From positions 1-32,318 of the forward strand of contig NZ_JOGO01000067.1 of NCBI RefSeq assembly GCF_000719475.1: a stretch of 32,318 bases of DNA, written 5' to 3'. Below, piece by piece: positions 15,675-21,981 of this stretch (the first letter of the stretch is position 1; every line of letters starts with the position of its first letter). The stretch comes from Streptomyces sp. NRRL F-5630. Its GTDB lineage: Bacteria; Actinomycetota; Actinomycetes; Streptomycetales; Streptomycetaceae. Made by a program: the position numbers and the translations under genes. A model generated the notes under the pieces. The model saw only the letters and a program-made list of their open reading frames with translations. It had not been told where the DNA came from and ran no database searches.

Positions 15675-16106
15675 GTGAAGACCTTTTTCCTCTCCCTGCA
15701 CGTCGTCGCGGCGATCCTGGCGGTGGGCCCGGTGGCGGTCGCGGCGAGCATGTTCCCCGCGTTCCACCGCCGCGAGGCGGACGCGGCGAGCCTCGGGGTG
15801 CTGCACCGCATCTGCCGCGTCTACGCCGCCGTGTCCCTCGCGGTACCCCTCCTCGGCTTCGCGACCGGTGCGACGATGGGGGTGCTCGGCGACCCGTGGG
15901 TGGGGACGTCGATCGCGCTGACGGCGCTCGCGGCCGTCGTCCTCGTCCTGGCCGTCCTGCCGGGCCAGGAGTACGCGCTGACGGGAGAGGGGCCCGCGAC
16001 GGGAGCGTGGGCGGCGCCGCGCCTCGGCATGCTCACGGGCGTCTTCAACCTGCTGTGGGTGACGGTGACGGTCCTGATGATCGCGCGCCCGGGTTCGAGC
16101 GCCTGA
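15675..16106 (+). CDS. Small conserved membrane protein, unknown function
   Basis: This 143-residue protein has four hydrophobic segments: FFLSLHVVAAILAVGPVAVAASM, IYAAVSLAVPLLGFATGATMGVL (reading VYAAV), TSIALTALAAVVLVLAVLP and MLTGVFNLLWVTVTVLMIA. The N-terminal LHVVAAILAVGPV resembles DUF2269-like small membrane proteins, but I cannot confirm the family. The GTG at 15675 is preceded by TAGCGT 9 nt upstream, which could be a -10 for a near-leaderless transcript. It diverges from the GlxA-family regulator and could be its target, but this is inference from position only. Confidence 0.8.
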   Translation: MKTFFLSLHVVAAILAVGPVAVAASMFPAFHRREADAASLGVLHRICRVYAAVSLAVPLLGFATGATMGVLGDPWVGTSIALTALAAVVLVLAVLPGQEYALTGEGPATGAWAAPRLGMLTGVFNLLWVTVTVLMIARPGSSA

Positions 16107-16438
16107 GAAGCCGAGCGGGAGAGGGCCCGGGGGCGGCACGACTCGCGCGTCATGCCCGGGTCAACTCCCGCGCGAAAACGGTGTGTTGACCCGTCAGCCC
16201 CCGTACGCCCGTGCCGTACTCGTCCACCCGCCCGCGCGTCGCGCGACCGTCCGTCCCGGTGGCCCCCAGGGCGAGGGGCGTCAGCCCTGGGGGCCGCCGG
16301 GGCGGAGGGGTGCGCGACGGGCGGGCGGCAGGCGACGGAGCCCCGCCGCGAGGCAGCGCCCGGTACGCGGCCGGGCGGACGGCCCGTCGGGCGGGCCCGC
16401 CGCGCGGTGCGGGCGCGCCCCTCGGACCCGCCCGCGCC
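16107..16438. other. Gene-free convergent intergenic region with two inverted repeats
   Basis: No convincing gene lies in these 332 bp between convergent stops. Two inverted repeats are visible: CGGGTCAAC / GTTGACCCG (16157-16165 and 16185-16193, 19 nt apart) and the strong hairpin at 16261-16295. The rest is G/C-rich without recognisable signals. Confidence 0.6.
16261..16295. terminator. Strong hairpin between convergent genes
   Basis: Perfect 12-bp arms GGCCCCCAGGGC / GCCCTGGGGGCC flank an 11-nt loop. There is no T-run. It can stop transcripts from both sides. Confidence 0.6.
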
Positions 16439-17446
16439 TCAGCCCTCGGCCGTCCGCACCAGCGCGCTCACCTTCGCCTCCGACTCCGGCGAGAACACCT
16501 GCCGGGCGCGGTGGGCCGTCACCGCCCGCTCCGTGTCCGCTTCGATCAGCTCCATGTTCAGCTGGGCCGCCGCCATGACCCCGGCCGCCGCCGACGCTCC
16601 GACCTGCGCGGAGAGGTCGGTGGCGTTGCCCGCGATCCAGAGACCGGGCACCGTGGTGCGCCCGGTGGGCTCGGCGGGGACATGGGTGCCCATACCGGAG
16701 GCGTGCGGCACGGGGGCGAGACCGAGACCCGCGAGGAAGTCCGCGCGGGCCTCCATACGGGGCGCGACCACGAGGGCCCGGCGCGGAACGAACGTTCCGT
16801 CCGCCATCCGCACGCCGCTCAGCCGCCCCTCCGCGTCGCTCTCCACACCCGCCACCTCGCCCGGCACGACGCGGATGCCGCGCGCGGCGATCCACTCGTC
16901 CCCGGGCACCGGCTGACGGTCCGGGAAGTAGACGAGGTCGTCGGTCCACTGCCGGAACAGCTTCACCTGGTGCGGCGACAGCGGGCCCGTGCCGAGCACG
17001 CCGATCGCCCGCTCACGCACCTCCCAGCCGTGGCAGTACGGGCAGTGCACGACATCCGCGCCCCAGTGCTCCCGCAGCCCCGGGACCTCCGGCAGCACGT
17101 CGACGAGCCCGCTCGCGACGAGCACCGCCCGCGCCCGCACGGTCGTGCCGTCCGCGCACGCCACCACGAACCCGTCACGGTCCCGCCTCACCTCCCGCAC
17201 CTGGCCCGCGACGATCTCGCCGCCGTACCCGCGCACCTCCGCGCGGCCGCGCCGCAGCAGCTCGGTGGGCTTGATGCCCTCCAGCCCGAGCACCCCGTGA
17301 GCCCCTTCGGCGGGCGCGTTGCGCGGCTCGCCCGCGTCGACGACGAGCACGGAGCGCCGCGCCCGCGCCAGCGTGAGCGCTCCTCCGAGCCCGGCAGGCC
17401 CACCGCCCACGACCACGGCGTCGTACCGCCCTCGTACCTCGGTCAT
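16439..17446 (-). CDS. FAD-dependent dithiol oxidoreductase (thioredoxin-reductase-like, CPYC)
   Basis: This 335-residue flavoprotein has an N-terminal FAD-binding motif (VVVGGGPAGLGGALTLARA, GGGPAG at 14-19), a redox-active CPYC in HCPYCHGWEVRE (135-138), a second nucleotide-binding glycine turn (GVLGTGP, 150-155) and the C-terminal FAD signature PGLWIAGNATDLSAQVGASAAAGVMAA. The CPYCHGxE motif is shared by thioredoxin-reductase-like proteins and by the GliT/HlmI dithiol oxidases of gliotoxin and holomycin biosynthesis. No dithiolopyrrolone genes are nearby, so a stand-alone reductase is more likely. ATG 17446 follows a GAGAGGTGG site. A palindrome at 17503-17518 may be its operator. Confidence 0.92.
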   Translation of the reverse strand: MTEVRGRYDAVVVGGGPAGLGGALTLARARRSVLVVDAGEPRNAPAEGAHGVLGLEGIKPTELLRRGRAEVRGYGGEIVAGQVREVRRDRDGFVVACADGTTVRARAVLVASGLVDVLPEVPGLREHWGADVVHCPYCHGWEVRERAIGVLGTGPLSPHQVKLFRQWTDDLVYFPDRQPVPGDEWIAARGIRVVPGEVAGVESDAEGRLSGVRMADGTFVPRRALVVAPRMEARADFLAGLGLAPVPHASGMGTHVPAEPTGRTTVPGLWIAGNATDLSAQVGASAAAGVMAAAQLNMELIEADTERAVTAHRARQVFSPESEAKVSALVRTAEG

Positions 17447-17502
17447 CCCGACCACCACCTCTCGTTCCGGTGCCACCACCGTGCGGCAGCTCCGGCGCGA
17501 GA

Positions 17503-17518
17503 GGCAAACATGCTTGCC
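17503..17518. promoter_or_regulatory. Imperfect palindrome upstream of the flavoprotein gene
   Basis: GGCAAACATGCTTGCC is a palindrome at 14 of 16 positions, centred on CATG. Another GGCAA half-site begins at 17524. It lies 57-72 bp before the flavoprotein ATG, in the usual operator range. Confidence 0.4.
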
Positions 17519-17532
17519 GTTCCGGCAAAGGA

Positions 17533-17552
17533 GCGGCGCACCGGCGCCGCTA
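17533..17552. terminator. Hairpin between the NLP and flavoprotein genes
   Basis: Perfect 8-bp arms AGCGGCGC / GCGCCGCT (17533-17540 and 17545-17552) flank a 4-nt loop. It lies 113 bp past the stop of the minus-strand NLP gene and before the flavoprotein promoter region. Confidence 0.45.
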
Positions 17553-17665
17553 CCGCGCCCCGCGTGCGCGCACCCGCCCTCGGAGGTGCGCCGCGGGGGG
17601 CTGCCCCGGGACACGGGGCGAGGCGCCGGATCAGCGCCCCGCCCCCCGTGCGTCCGGCCCGTCCC

Positions 17666-18433
17666 TCACGCGTACGGGTCGAAGGGGACGTCCGCAGGCC
17701 GGGCCTTCTCCAGGTGGGCGGCGAAGGTGTCGTCGCGGATGCCGAGGAGTGCCGAGCCGAAGTCGGCGGAGGTCAGCTTCTCGCGGATGCCGGGCGGGTA
17801 GCCGTCCCAGCCGACGACCGGCGGGCGCTGCCACGTGCCCTTGTGGTTCTCCGGCGGCTCGTCGCCGCCGTTGTTCTTGGCGGCGCGGAAGCAGTGCGTG
17901 CTGATGCCGTCCTTGTGGTAGACGACCTTGGCGTGCGTGCCGTCGAAGGGGAGGCTGTCGGCGGCGTGCACGGCGAAGCCGCCGTGCTGCGAGGTCGAGA
18001 CGTAGGCGACGCGGTCACCGTGCACCCACACCACGTTGTGCTCCCAGTCGTGCCGGTGGCCCGCGCTGCCCGGGCCCAGCGCGGCCTGGTCCTTCTCGAA
18101 GTACGAGGCGTAGACGATGGCGCACCAGTCGTTGTCGCACTTCGTGCGGGCGTAGACGTTGACGTTGTCGAGGTCGGAGGCGTCCCTGCACTGCCCGTTG
18201 ACGTCGCCGCCGAGCTTCAGGCCGCCGTTGAGGGTGCCGTCCGGACCGATCGCGGTGCTCGCGTAGCAGCCGTCCTTGTCGTAGTCGTAGGCCGGTTCGT
18301 ACGTCTTCTCCAGGGCGCTCGCGTTCTCGGGCAGGGCACCGGGCGGATCGGCGAGCGCCGTCCCCGCCGTGGCGAGGACGGTGACGGCGCTGAGCGCGGC
18401 GAGCGTGGCGAGGCGTCGCGTGAGGTGGGGCAC
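17666..18433 (-). CDS. Secreted NPP1/NLP-family protein (necrosis- and ethylene-inducing type)
   Basis: This 255-residue protein belongs to the NPP1 (NLP) family, whose toxic members bind plant sphingolipids and damage dicot membranes. A signal peptide (MPHLTRRLATLAALSAVTVLATAGTALA, 1-28) sends it outside the cell. The hallmark heptapeptide GHRHDWE is at 125-131; the H, D and E there coordinate the divalent metal in known NLPs. The flanking sequence (CAIVYASYFEKDQ before it, HNVVWVHGD after it) and the later HKGTWQ and FGSALLGIRDDTF also fit. Several cysteines (about C56, C82, C99, C104 and one near 180) allow disulfides, as in fungal-type NLPs. GTG 18433 is chosen because AAGGGAG lies just ahead. 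The gene appears to be a single unit. Whether it is cytolytic cannot be told from sequence. Confidence 0.93.
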   Translation of the reverse strand: MPHLTRRLATLAALSAVTVLATAGTALADPPGALPENASALEKTYEPAYDYDKDGCYASTAIGPDGTLNGGLKLGGDVNGQCRDASDLDNVNVYARTKCDNDWCAIVYASYFEKDQAALGPGSAGHRHDWEHNVVWVHGDRVAYVSTSQHGGFAVHAADSLPFDGTHAKVVYHKDGISTHCFRAAKNNGGDEPPENHKGTWQRPPVVGWDGYPPGIREKLTSADFGSALLGIRDDTFAAHLEKARPADVPFDPYA

Positions 18434-18639
18434 GGGGACTCCCTTGGAAGAGCAGAAGTGTGGGGTCTGCACAAGGAGTTATGCACACGCGAGCGGCGTC
18501 ACAACCACTGTGTGGCTACCGGCACATGACGGCCCGGCATCGGAACGGCGCCCGAGCCCGTGCGCCCCGGGCCCGGGGCAACCTGAGCGGCACCGGGGAG
18601 CACGAGGAGCCGCACCGCCCCCCGGCACGGCCGTCGACA

Positions 18640-19650
18640 TCAGCTGACGCGCCCGGCGGGGGCATCCGCACCGCCCCGCTCCCCCGCCCCGAGCCGCTCC
18701 GCGAGCCACTCCGTCACCAGGGCGATCAGCTCCGCGTCGACGGGCTCCCGCAGCAGCCGGCCGTACGCGCGCACGGAGGGCCGCCCGGGGTCGCGGCGCA
18801 GTACGTGGGTGAGGTCGGGGACGCGGTGGATCTCGGCCGGGCCGGGGACGAGGCGGCGCATCTCGTCGAGGTCGGCGGGGCTGACCTGCACGTCCTTCGC
18901 CCCGGTGACGGCGAGGACGGGGGCGTGGATCGCCGCGAGGTCGTCGCGGCTGTCGTGCGCCATGTTCTCGCGCATCCAGCGGGCGTTGAGCGGCACGCCC
19001 AGCACGCGCATGACGTCCGTGGTGCCGCGCCGCACGCGGGCGAGCACGCGCCGCCCGGCCGCGAAGGCGGGCCGCCGCAGCAGGCGCAGGGGCGCGGGCA
19101 GCCCCCGGAAGAGCGACCGCGCCTGCCAGCGCAGGGCGGAGCGGCCGTCCCGCGCGTACCCCGCGAGGAGGACGGCGGCCCGTACGTCCCGCGGCTGACG
19201 TGCGGCGAGGCCCATCGCGTGCACGGCGCCCTCGCTGTGACCGAGCACGGCGAGCGCGTCGGGCCGTACGGCGGGGTCGGCGGAGAGGGCGCGGAGCGCG
19301 GCGGCGGCGTCGGCGCGGATGTCGGTGAAGCCCGAGGCGCGCCAGTCGCCGGGGGTCGCGCCGACGCCGCGCCGGTCGTAGCGCAGGCTCGCGATCCCCG
19401 CTGCGGCGAGCGCGGCGGCGAGCGGCGGTCCGAGCCGCACGGGCAGCTTGGGGGTGTCGCCGTCGCGGTCGAGCGGGCCGGAGCCGTGCAGGACGAGGAC
19501 GGCGGGGTGCGGGCCCGTTCCCGCCGGGAGGGTGAGCGTCCCGGCGAGCGGGACGCCGTCGTCGGCGGTGACGCTGAAGTGCGTGTCCACGGGACCGGGA
19601 CGGGCCTTCCCGGAACCGGTCCGGGCATCGCTGATACGGGTGTCGAGCAC
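18640..19650 (-). CDS. Alpha/beta hydrolase (serine esterase/peptidase-like)
   Basis: The 336-residue product has an alpha/beta-hydrolase fold: oxyanion-region HGSG (55-58), nucleophile elbow GHSEG (137-141, S139), the acid stretch VLAVTGAKDVQVSP, and the histidine in VPDLTHVLRRDPG. The best general match is the dienelactone hydrolase/prolyl-oligopeptidase-like group (COG1073). The substrate is unknown and there is no signal peptide, so it acts in the cytoplasm. GTG 19650 has GGGGGAG close upstream. It diverges from an HTH regulator gene across 59 bp of A/T-rich DNA that contains a perfect palindrome, so control by that regulator is likely. Confidence 0.9.
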   Translation of the reverse strand: MLDTRISDARTGSGKARPGPVDTHFSVTADDGVPLAGTLTLPAGTGPHPAVLVLHGSGPLDRDGDTPKLPVRLGPPLAAALAAAGIASLRYDRRGVGATPGDWRASGFTDIRADAAAALRALSADPAVRPDALAVLGHSEGAVHAMGLAARQPRDVRAAVLLAGYARDGRSALRWQARSLFRGLPAPLRLLRRPAFAAGRRVLARVRRGTTDVMRVLGVPLNARWMRENMAHDSRDDLAAIHAPVLAVTGAKDVQVSPADLDEMRRLVPGPAEIHRVPDLTHVLRRDPGRPSVRAYGRLLREPVDAELIALVTEWLAERLGAGERGGADAPAGRVS

Positions 19651-19660
19651 GATCTCCCCC

Positions 19661-19676
19661 TTATTGCTCTCAATAA
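19661..19676. promoter_or_regulatory. Palindromic operator candidate in the hydrolase/HTH intergenic region
   Basis: TTATTG-CTCT-CAATAA is a perfect 6-bp inverted repeat in an A/T-rich patch that is unusual for this genome. It lies 10 bp before the hydrolase start and 33 bp before the HTH start, where a repressor could block both promoters. Confidence 0.55.
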
Positions 19677-19709
19677 TGAGAACGTTATCAGACGTGAGAT
19701 CATGCCTTC

Positions 19710-20252
19710 ATGCCCACCGCGAATCTCCTCCTGCACCCCGTACGGATGCGCATCCTCCAAACCCTCGTCGGCTCCGAGGACTTGACCACCGCGCAGCTGC
19801 GCTCCCGGATGCCGGACGTCCCGACGGCCACGATGTACCGCCACATCGCCGTCCTGACGCGGGCCGGGATTCTCGAAGTGGTGAGCGAGCGCCCGGTGCG
19901 CGGCACGGTGGAGCGCACCTACCGCGTGCGGCAGGAGAAGGCCCTCGTCGCCGACGACGAGCGCCCGGAGATGACGAAGGAGGACCACCGGCAGGCGTTC
20001 ACGGTCTTCACCGGCGCCCTGGCCGCCGGTTTCGACCGCTACCTCGCCCGCGAGGACAGCGAACCGGCCCGCGAGGGGGTCATGTACCGCCAGGGGGCGG
20101 TCTGGCTCACGGACGAGGAATTCGCCGCGCTGGTACGGGATCTGGAGGAGGTGGCGGCCCGCTACTCGCACCACGGGCCGGACGACGGCCGCGTCCGCCA
20201 CCTCCTGAGCCTCGTCGTCGTACCGGACAAGCCGGGCGCCGAGCCCGGCTGA
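19710..20252 (+). CDS. Winged-helix HTH transcriptional regulator (ArsR-like)
   Basis: This 180-residue regulator has an N-terminal winged helix: NLLLHPVRMRILQTLVGSEDLTTAQLRSRMPDVPTATMYRHIAVLTRAGILEVVSERPVRGTVERTYRV (about 5-73). The recognition helix is PTATMYRHIAVL. The C-terminal half is helical (QAFTVFTGALAAGFDRYLARED...WLTDEEFAALVRDLEEVAARYS), like the effector domain of ArsR/YdfI-type HTH proteins that sense small organic molecules. No metal-binding cysteine pair is seen. It probably represses itself and the divergent alpha/beta hydrolase gene through the palindrome at 19661-19676. ATG 19710 lacks a strong ribosome site. Confidence 0.88.
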   Translation: MPTANLLLHPVRMRILQTLVGSEDLTTAQLRSRMPDVPTATMYRHIAVLTRAGILEVVSERPVRGTVERTYRVRQEKALVADDERPEMTKEDHRQAFTVFTGALAAGFDRYLAREDSEPAREGVMYRQGAVWLTDEEFAALVRDLEEVAARYSHHGPDDGRVRHLLSLVVVPDKPGAEPG

Positions 20253-20345
20253 GCCCCGTCACGGGCGGTCCGCCCGCCCACTGCCGTCGCCCGGTCACGG
20301 CAACCGGGGTGCCCCGACCCCCTCCCCCCTGAAAAGCTGTCCCCC

Positions 20346-21236
20346 ATGAGCGCCACCACCCGCCCCGTCACCCTCGCCCACGACACCTTCGGCGATCCCG
20401 CCGACCCCGCGGTCCTCCTCGTCGCCGGCTTCGGCGCGCAGATGATCTCCTGGCACGAGGACTTCTGCCGCGAACTGGCCGCTCAGGGCCGGTACGTGAT
20501 CAGGTACGACAACCGGGACTGCGGCCGTTCGACCAAGTTCGACGCGTACCCGGTCGATCTCGGGAAGTTCGTCGCGGCGGTCCAGGCGCGCGACATCGAG
20601 GCGGCGAAGGCGATGATCCCGTACCGGCTCGGCGACATGGCCGGGGACGGGATGCGGCTGCTCACGCGGCTCGGCGTCGAGCGGGCGCACGTGGTCGGGG
20701 CCTCGATGGGCGGGATGATCGCGCAGACGATGGCGATCGAGCACCCGGACCGCGTCCTGAGCCTCACCTCGATGATGTCCTCGACGGGAGAGCCCGGTTA
20801 CGGCGACTCGACCCCGGAGGCGCAGGCCGCGCTCTTCGCGCCACGGCCGGACGACCGCGAGGGCTACATCGCCTCGGCGGACCGGGAACTGGTCTGGGCC
20901 TCGCGGCGGTACGGGAACCTCGCGGCGCTGCGCGAGCTGGCGGCCCGCGCGTACGACCGCGGCTACTGCCCGGCCGGTACGGCGCGACAGCTCGGCGCGA
21001 TGATCCTCAGCGGCGACCGCGCGGCCGGGCTCCGCGCCCTCACCGTCCGCACCCTCGTGATCCACGGTCTCGACGACACCCTGATCGACCCGAGCGGCGG
21101 CCGTCGCACGGCCCAGCTCGTCCCGGGCGCCCGCCTCCTCCTCGTCCCCGACATGGGCCACGACCGCCCCCGCGAACTCTGGCCGACGCTCATCACCGCC
21201 CTGACCCGCCACACGGCCCCGCGCACGGCTGCCTGA
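20346..21236 (+). CDS. Alpha/beta hydrolase (RdmC/methylesterase-like)
   Basis: The 296-residue alpha/beta hydrolase begins LAHDTFGDPADPAVLLVAGFGAQMISWHEDFCRELA and has the conserved RYDNRDCGRSTKFD. The nucleophile elbow is GASMGG (118-123, S120), the acid is in VIHGLDDTLIDPSGG, and the histidine is in VPDMGHDRPRELW. The pattern resembles aclacinomycin methylesterase RdmC and the many related Streptomyces hydrolases. No anthracycline genes are nearby, so the substrate is unknown. It follows the HTH gene by 93 bp on the same strand; read-through is possible. A good terminator follows the stop. Confidence 0.92.
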   Translation: MSATTRPVTLAHDTFGDPADPAVLLVAGFGAQMISWHEDFCRELAAQGRYVIRYDNRDCGRSTKFDAYPVDLGKFVAAVQARDIEAAKAMIPYRLGDMAGDGMRLLTRLGVERAHVVGASMGGMIAQTMAIEHPDRVLSLTSMMSSTGEPGYGDSTPEAQAALFAPRPDDREGYIASADRELVWASRRYGNLAALRELAARAYDRGYCPAGTARQLGAMILSGDRAAGLRALTVRTLVIHGLDDTLIDPSGGRRTAQLVPGARLLLVPDMGHDRPRELWPTLITALTRHTAPRTAA

Positions 21237-21254
21237 GCCCCCGGGCCTCGCCCT

Positions 21255-21292
21255 CGGGGCGGCGTGGCGGCCTCACGTCGGCGCCCCGTTTT
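21255..21292 (+). terminator. Rho-independent-like terminator after the hydrolase gene
   Basis: The outer stem CGGGGCG / CGCCCCG (21255-21261 and 21282-21288) contains a possible inner CGTG/CACG stem and is followed directly by TTTT (21289-21292). It lies 19 bp after the stop. Confidence 0.6.
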
Positions 21293-21323
21293 CCCGCCCG
21301 AAGGAGGGACCCGGCACCGGACC

Positions 21324-21695
21324 TCACCTTGACGACAAGGTGGCCAGGAACGCGGTGAAGGCGGTGGGGGTGAGATGGAGGACGGGGGTGCCGGGCTCAG
21401 TGGCGCGCTTGCTGTCGCGGACGAGGATGTGAGGGGAGGCGGGAACGGTGCCGACCTCGACGCAGTCGCCGCCGTTGTTCCCGCTGTGACTGGACTTCTG
21501 CCACTGGGCAGCGACCTCGACGCAGTTGCCGCCGTCGTTCCCGCTGTGCGTCGACTTCCGCCAGACGGCTCCGACCTCGACGCAGTTGCCACCGTTGTTC
21601 CCGCTGTAGCTCGACTTGCGCCAGTCGAAGCCGACTTCGACGGAGTCCCCGCCGTTGTCGCCGCTGTAGCTGCTCCGCTTCCAGGTCATCGCCAC
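21324..21695 (-). CDS. DUF397 protein with four tandem 20-residue repeats
   Basis: This 123-residue protein repeats the DUF397 signature W-x-K-S-S-Y/H-S-G-x-N/D-G-G-x-C-V-E-V four times with an exact 20-residue period (W5, W25, W45, W65). It then ends with the normal DUF397 second half (ILVRDSKRATEPGTPVLHLTPTAFTAFLATL). A usual DUF397 protein has one copy and about 60-70 residues. The first repeat has Ser in place of the Cys. DUF397 proteins are typically encoded beside XRE regulators (WhiJ-like and Scr1/Scr2-like loci of Streptomyces) and are thought to bind or inhibit them. GTG 21695 is favoured because GGGGAG lies 7 nt upstream. It lies 85 bp downstream of the single-repeat DUF397 gene on the same strand. 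Confidence 0.88.
   Translation of the reverse strand: MAMTWKRSSYSGDNGGDSVEVGFDWRKSSYSGNNGGNCVEVGAVWRKSTHSGNDGGNCVEVAAQWQKSSHSGNNGGDCVEVGTVPASPHILVRDSKRATEPGTPVLHLTPTAFTAFLATLSSR
21444..21683. repeat. Four 60-bp in-frame tandem repeats in the DUF397 gene
   Basis: The units are 21624-21683, 21564-21623, 21504-21563 and 21444-21503. Most carry GACCTCGACGCAGTTGCC-like and GTTCCCGCTGT blocks. The exact 60-bp spacing implies duplication by unequal exchange or slippage within the gene. The unit farthest 5' in the gene is the most diverged. Confidence 0.9.
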
Positions 21696-21780
21696 GCCGG
21701 AACTCCCCTCGGGTACGCGGAAGGCCACCTCGGCGCGGATGTACCCGCGAGGAAGTGGCCCTCAAACAACGCCCGTCAGA

Positions 21781-21981
21781 TCAGCGGGACTTGACGACGC
21801 CTTCGAGAAAGGCCGAAAACGAGGCCGCGCCGACGGTCACGATGGGGCCATCCACGACCTTGCTGTCACGAACGGGGACGAGGCCGGGGAACCCGGACGC
21901 GATTTCGATGCAGTCGCCGCCGTCGTTCCCGCTGTAGCTGCTCTTGACCCACGTGAGCGGGTTGAGGTTCTGCTTGGGCAT
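21781..21981 (-). CDS. DUF397 protein, single-domain
   Basis: The 66-residue product has the standard DUF397 layout: LTWVKSSYSGNDGGDCIEIASGFPGLVPVRDSKVVDGPIVTVGAASFSAFLEGVVKSR. Such proteins are encoded next to XRE/DUF5753 regulators and are thought to pair with them in developmental and antibiotic control. The ATG at 21981 lies inside the 3' end of the XRE gene; AAGG 10 nt upstream is the likely ribosome site, so translation is coupled to the regulator. Its first 116 nt are read in two frames. It is followed by the four-repeat DUF397 gene. Confidence 0.9.
   Translation of the reverse strand: MPKQNLNPLTWVKSSYSGNDGGDCIEIASGFPGLVPVRDSKVVDGPIVTVGAASFSAFLEGVVKSR

Noticed and set aside
18476..18504. 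Possible NLP promoter (TTGTGA, 17 bp, TAACTC)
   Set aside because: The spacing is good but the -10 matches poorly; not strong enough to annotate. TGCACA direct repeats nearby were also noted without a clear role.
16211..18529. Long plus-strand open frame opposite the flavoprotein and NLP genes
   Set aside because: Antisense shadow; Arg/Ala/Val-rich without a recognisable domain.
21444..21683. Regular 60-bp repeats considered as a CRISPR or noncoding satellite
   Set aside because: The repeats are in frame and encode the DUF397 signature; there are no spacers.
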